From Enterococcus mundtii (GTDB lineage Bacteria > Bacillota > Bacilli > Lactobacillales > Enterococcaceae): 64,000 nucleotides of DNA. Position 1 is the stretch's first letter. Each line of letters starts with the position of its first letter. The stretch lies in assembly GCF_013394305.1 (NCBI RefSeq), contig NZ_AP019810.1:124001-188000 (forward strand), given 5' to 3'. Shown here piece by piece: positions 63,428-64,000 of this stretch. The position numbers were made by a program, and so were the translations under genes. The notes below the pieces were generated by a model. That model saw only the letters and a list, made by a program, of their open reading frames with translations. It did not search any database and was not told where the DNA came from.

Positions 63428-64000
63428 TGTTGTTCCTCCATTTGTTGTAATTTTTCTTTGTTTTTCTGATCTTTTTTGTCTTTTTGTTTATATATGAACC
63501 CTAAGACTAATGTCGATAGTATCGGTGTCAATGCGATCATTGCCACCACACCAAAACCATCAATAATTGGATCTCGACCATCGATCTGTGTGGCGATTGC
63601 CACACTCATAGACAAAATAAAGGTAGAACACATCGGTCCTGTGGCGACGCCACCGTTATCAAAAGCCATCGATAGAAAAATCTTGTCAACTTTTGCACCT
63701 AAGACAAATGCTAAGCCATATCCAGGGACCAAGAAATAATAAAGAGAAAAACCAGCTAATAAGCGCCACATGGACAGACCGACTGCTAAACCGATCCCAA
63801 TCGAGATCACTGCTAACATTACTTTTGCATGAATCCGACCTTCACTTAATTCTTCGACTTGTTTGACCATCACATGGATGGCTGGCTCTGCAAAACCTAC
63901 TAAAAATCCCATAACAAACCCTAAAGGAATCAGGATCTGATTATTCGCTAAAGAAGCAATTGCACTCCCCAGGTGTTGTCCCACTGGTACATAAGCAACA
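63424..64000 (-). CDS. DUF1538 membrane protein (5' end outside the window)
   Basis: The last 192 residues are inside the window and run off the right edge; the frame is open through base 64000. About six hydrophobic segments are visible with GFAEPAIHVM and FDNGGVATGPMCSTF, motifs of the DUF1538 family. Members are putative transporters, often beside PII-like genes, which fits the downstream neighbour. A Lys/Gln-rich cytoplasmic tail ends the protein. Confidence 0.82.
   Translation of the reverse strand, partial: VAYVPVGQHLGSAIASLANNQILIPLGFVMGFLVGFAEPAIHVMVKQVEELSEGRIHAKVMLAVISIGIGLAVGLSMWRLLAGFSLYYFLVPGYGLAFVLGAKVDKIFLSMAFDNGGVATGPMCSTFILSMSVAIATQIDGRDPIIDGFGVVAMIALTPILSTLVLGFIYKQKDKKDQKNKEKLQQMEEQQ

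Overview
The window is a continuous stretch of low-GC Gram-positive chromosome. Gene content and order (nrdR-dnaB-dnaI, polA, mutM, coaE, trmK, clpB under CtsR boxes, PRD-type PTS regulators, an LXG toxin locus) fit Enterococcus best. The species cannot be fixed from sequence alone. Almost every gene lies on the minus strand; only 8743-11136 is plus. No rRNA, tRNA, CRISPR array or intact insertion sequence was seen.

0-6.4 kb: a probable zinc-starvation operon (cysteine-free S14 and L32 paralogues behind a Zur box, then two further small genes), a broken YxeA-family gene, a secreted C39-like peptidase with aromatic-rich repeats, and a two-gene ABC transporter. 6.7-11.2 kb: lepA, then three plus-strand genes (Eis-like acetyltransferase, nucleoside deoxyribosyltransferase, membrane protein). 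11.2-18.6 kb: a sugar transporter and a five-gene operon (PRD regulator, EIIA, EIIB, EIIC, GH38 alpha-mannosidase) for import and cleavage of a phosphorylated mannoside. 18.9-21.5 kb: clpB with a CtsR operator on its promoter.

21.9-27.6 kb holds the most distinctive metabolic locus. It has a GntR/UTRA regulator, an M20 dipeptidase, an N4-(beta-N-acetylglucosaminyl)-asparaginase-family hydrolase, cellobiose-type EIIB and EIIC, and a GrdB-related gene broken by one frameshift. The asparaginase-PTS promoter carries a 24-bp dyad, repeated upstream of gntR, plus an adjacent cre site. It could be a glycosyl-asparagine scavenging system.

27.8-50 kb is mostly housekeeping: membrane and lipid genes, pepT, nif3-like, trmK, the dnaI-dnaB-nrdR and coaE-mutM-polA clusters, BI-1, MaoC, murC, SprT, Tex, a phosphatase and trhO. 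A dispersed non-coding repeat of about 115-165 bp with covarying hairpins occurs in several of these gaps, twice in tandem between polA and mutM.

51.8-57.3 kb is a type VII (LXG) polymorphic toxin locus. Two small helical partner genes precede an LXG protein ending in an LHH-type nuclease domain. A SUKH immunity gene follows, then a trail of likely immunity genes, an orphan toxin tail and broken genes. 57.4-61.3 kb returns to core genes (cystine transporter, DUF1149, HAD phosphatase, zinc-ribbon membrane protein, a cytoplasmic LCP-like protein). 61.5-62.9 kb is a heavily decayed large gene with an HExxH motif. The window ends in a PII-like/DUF1538 pair cut by the right edge.
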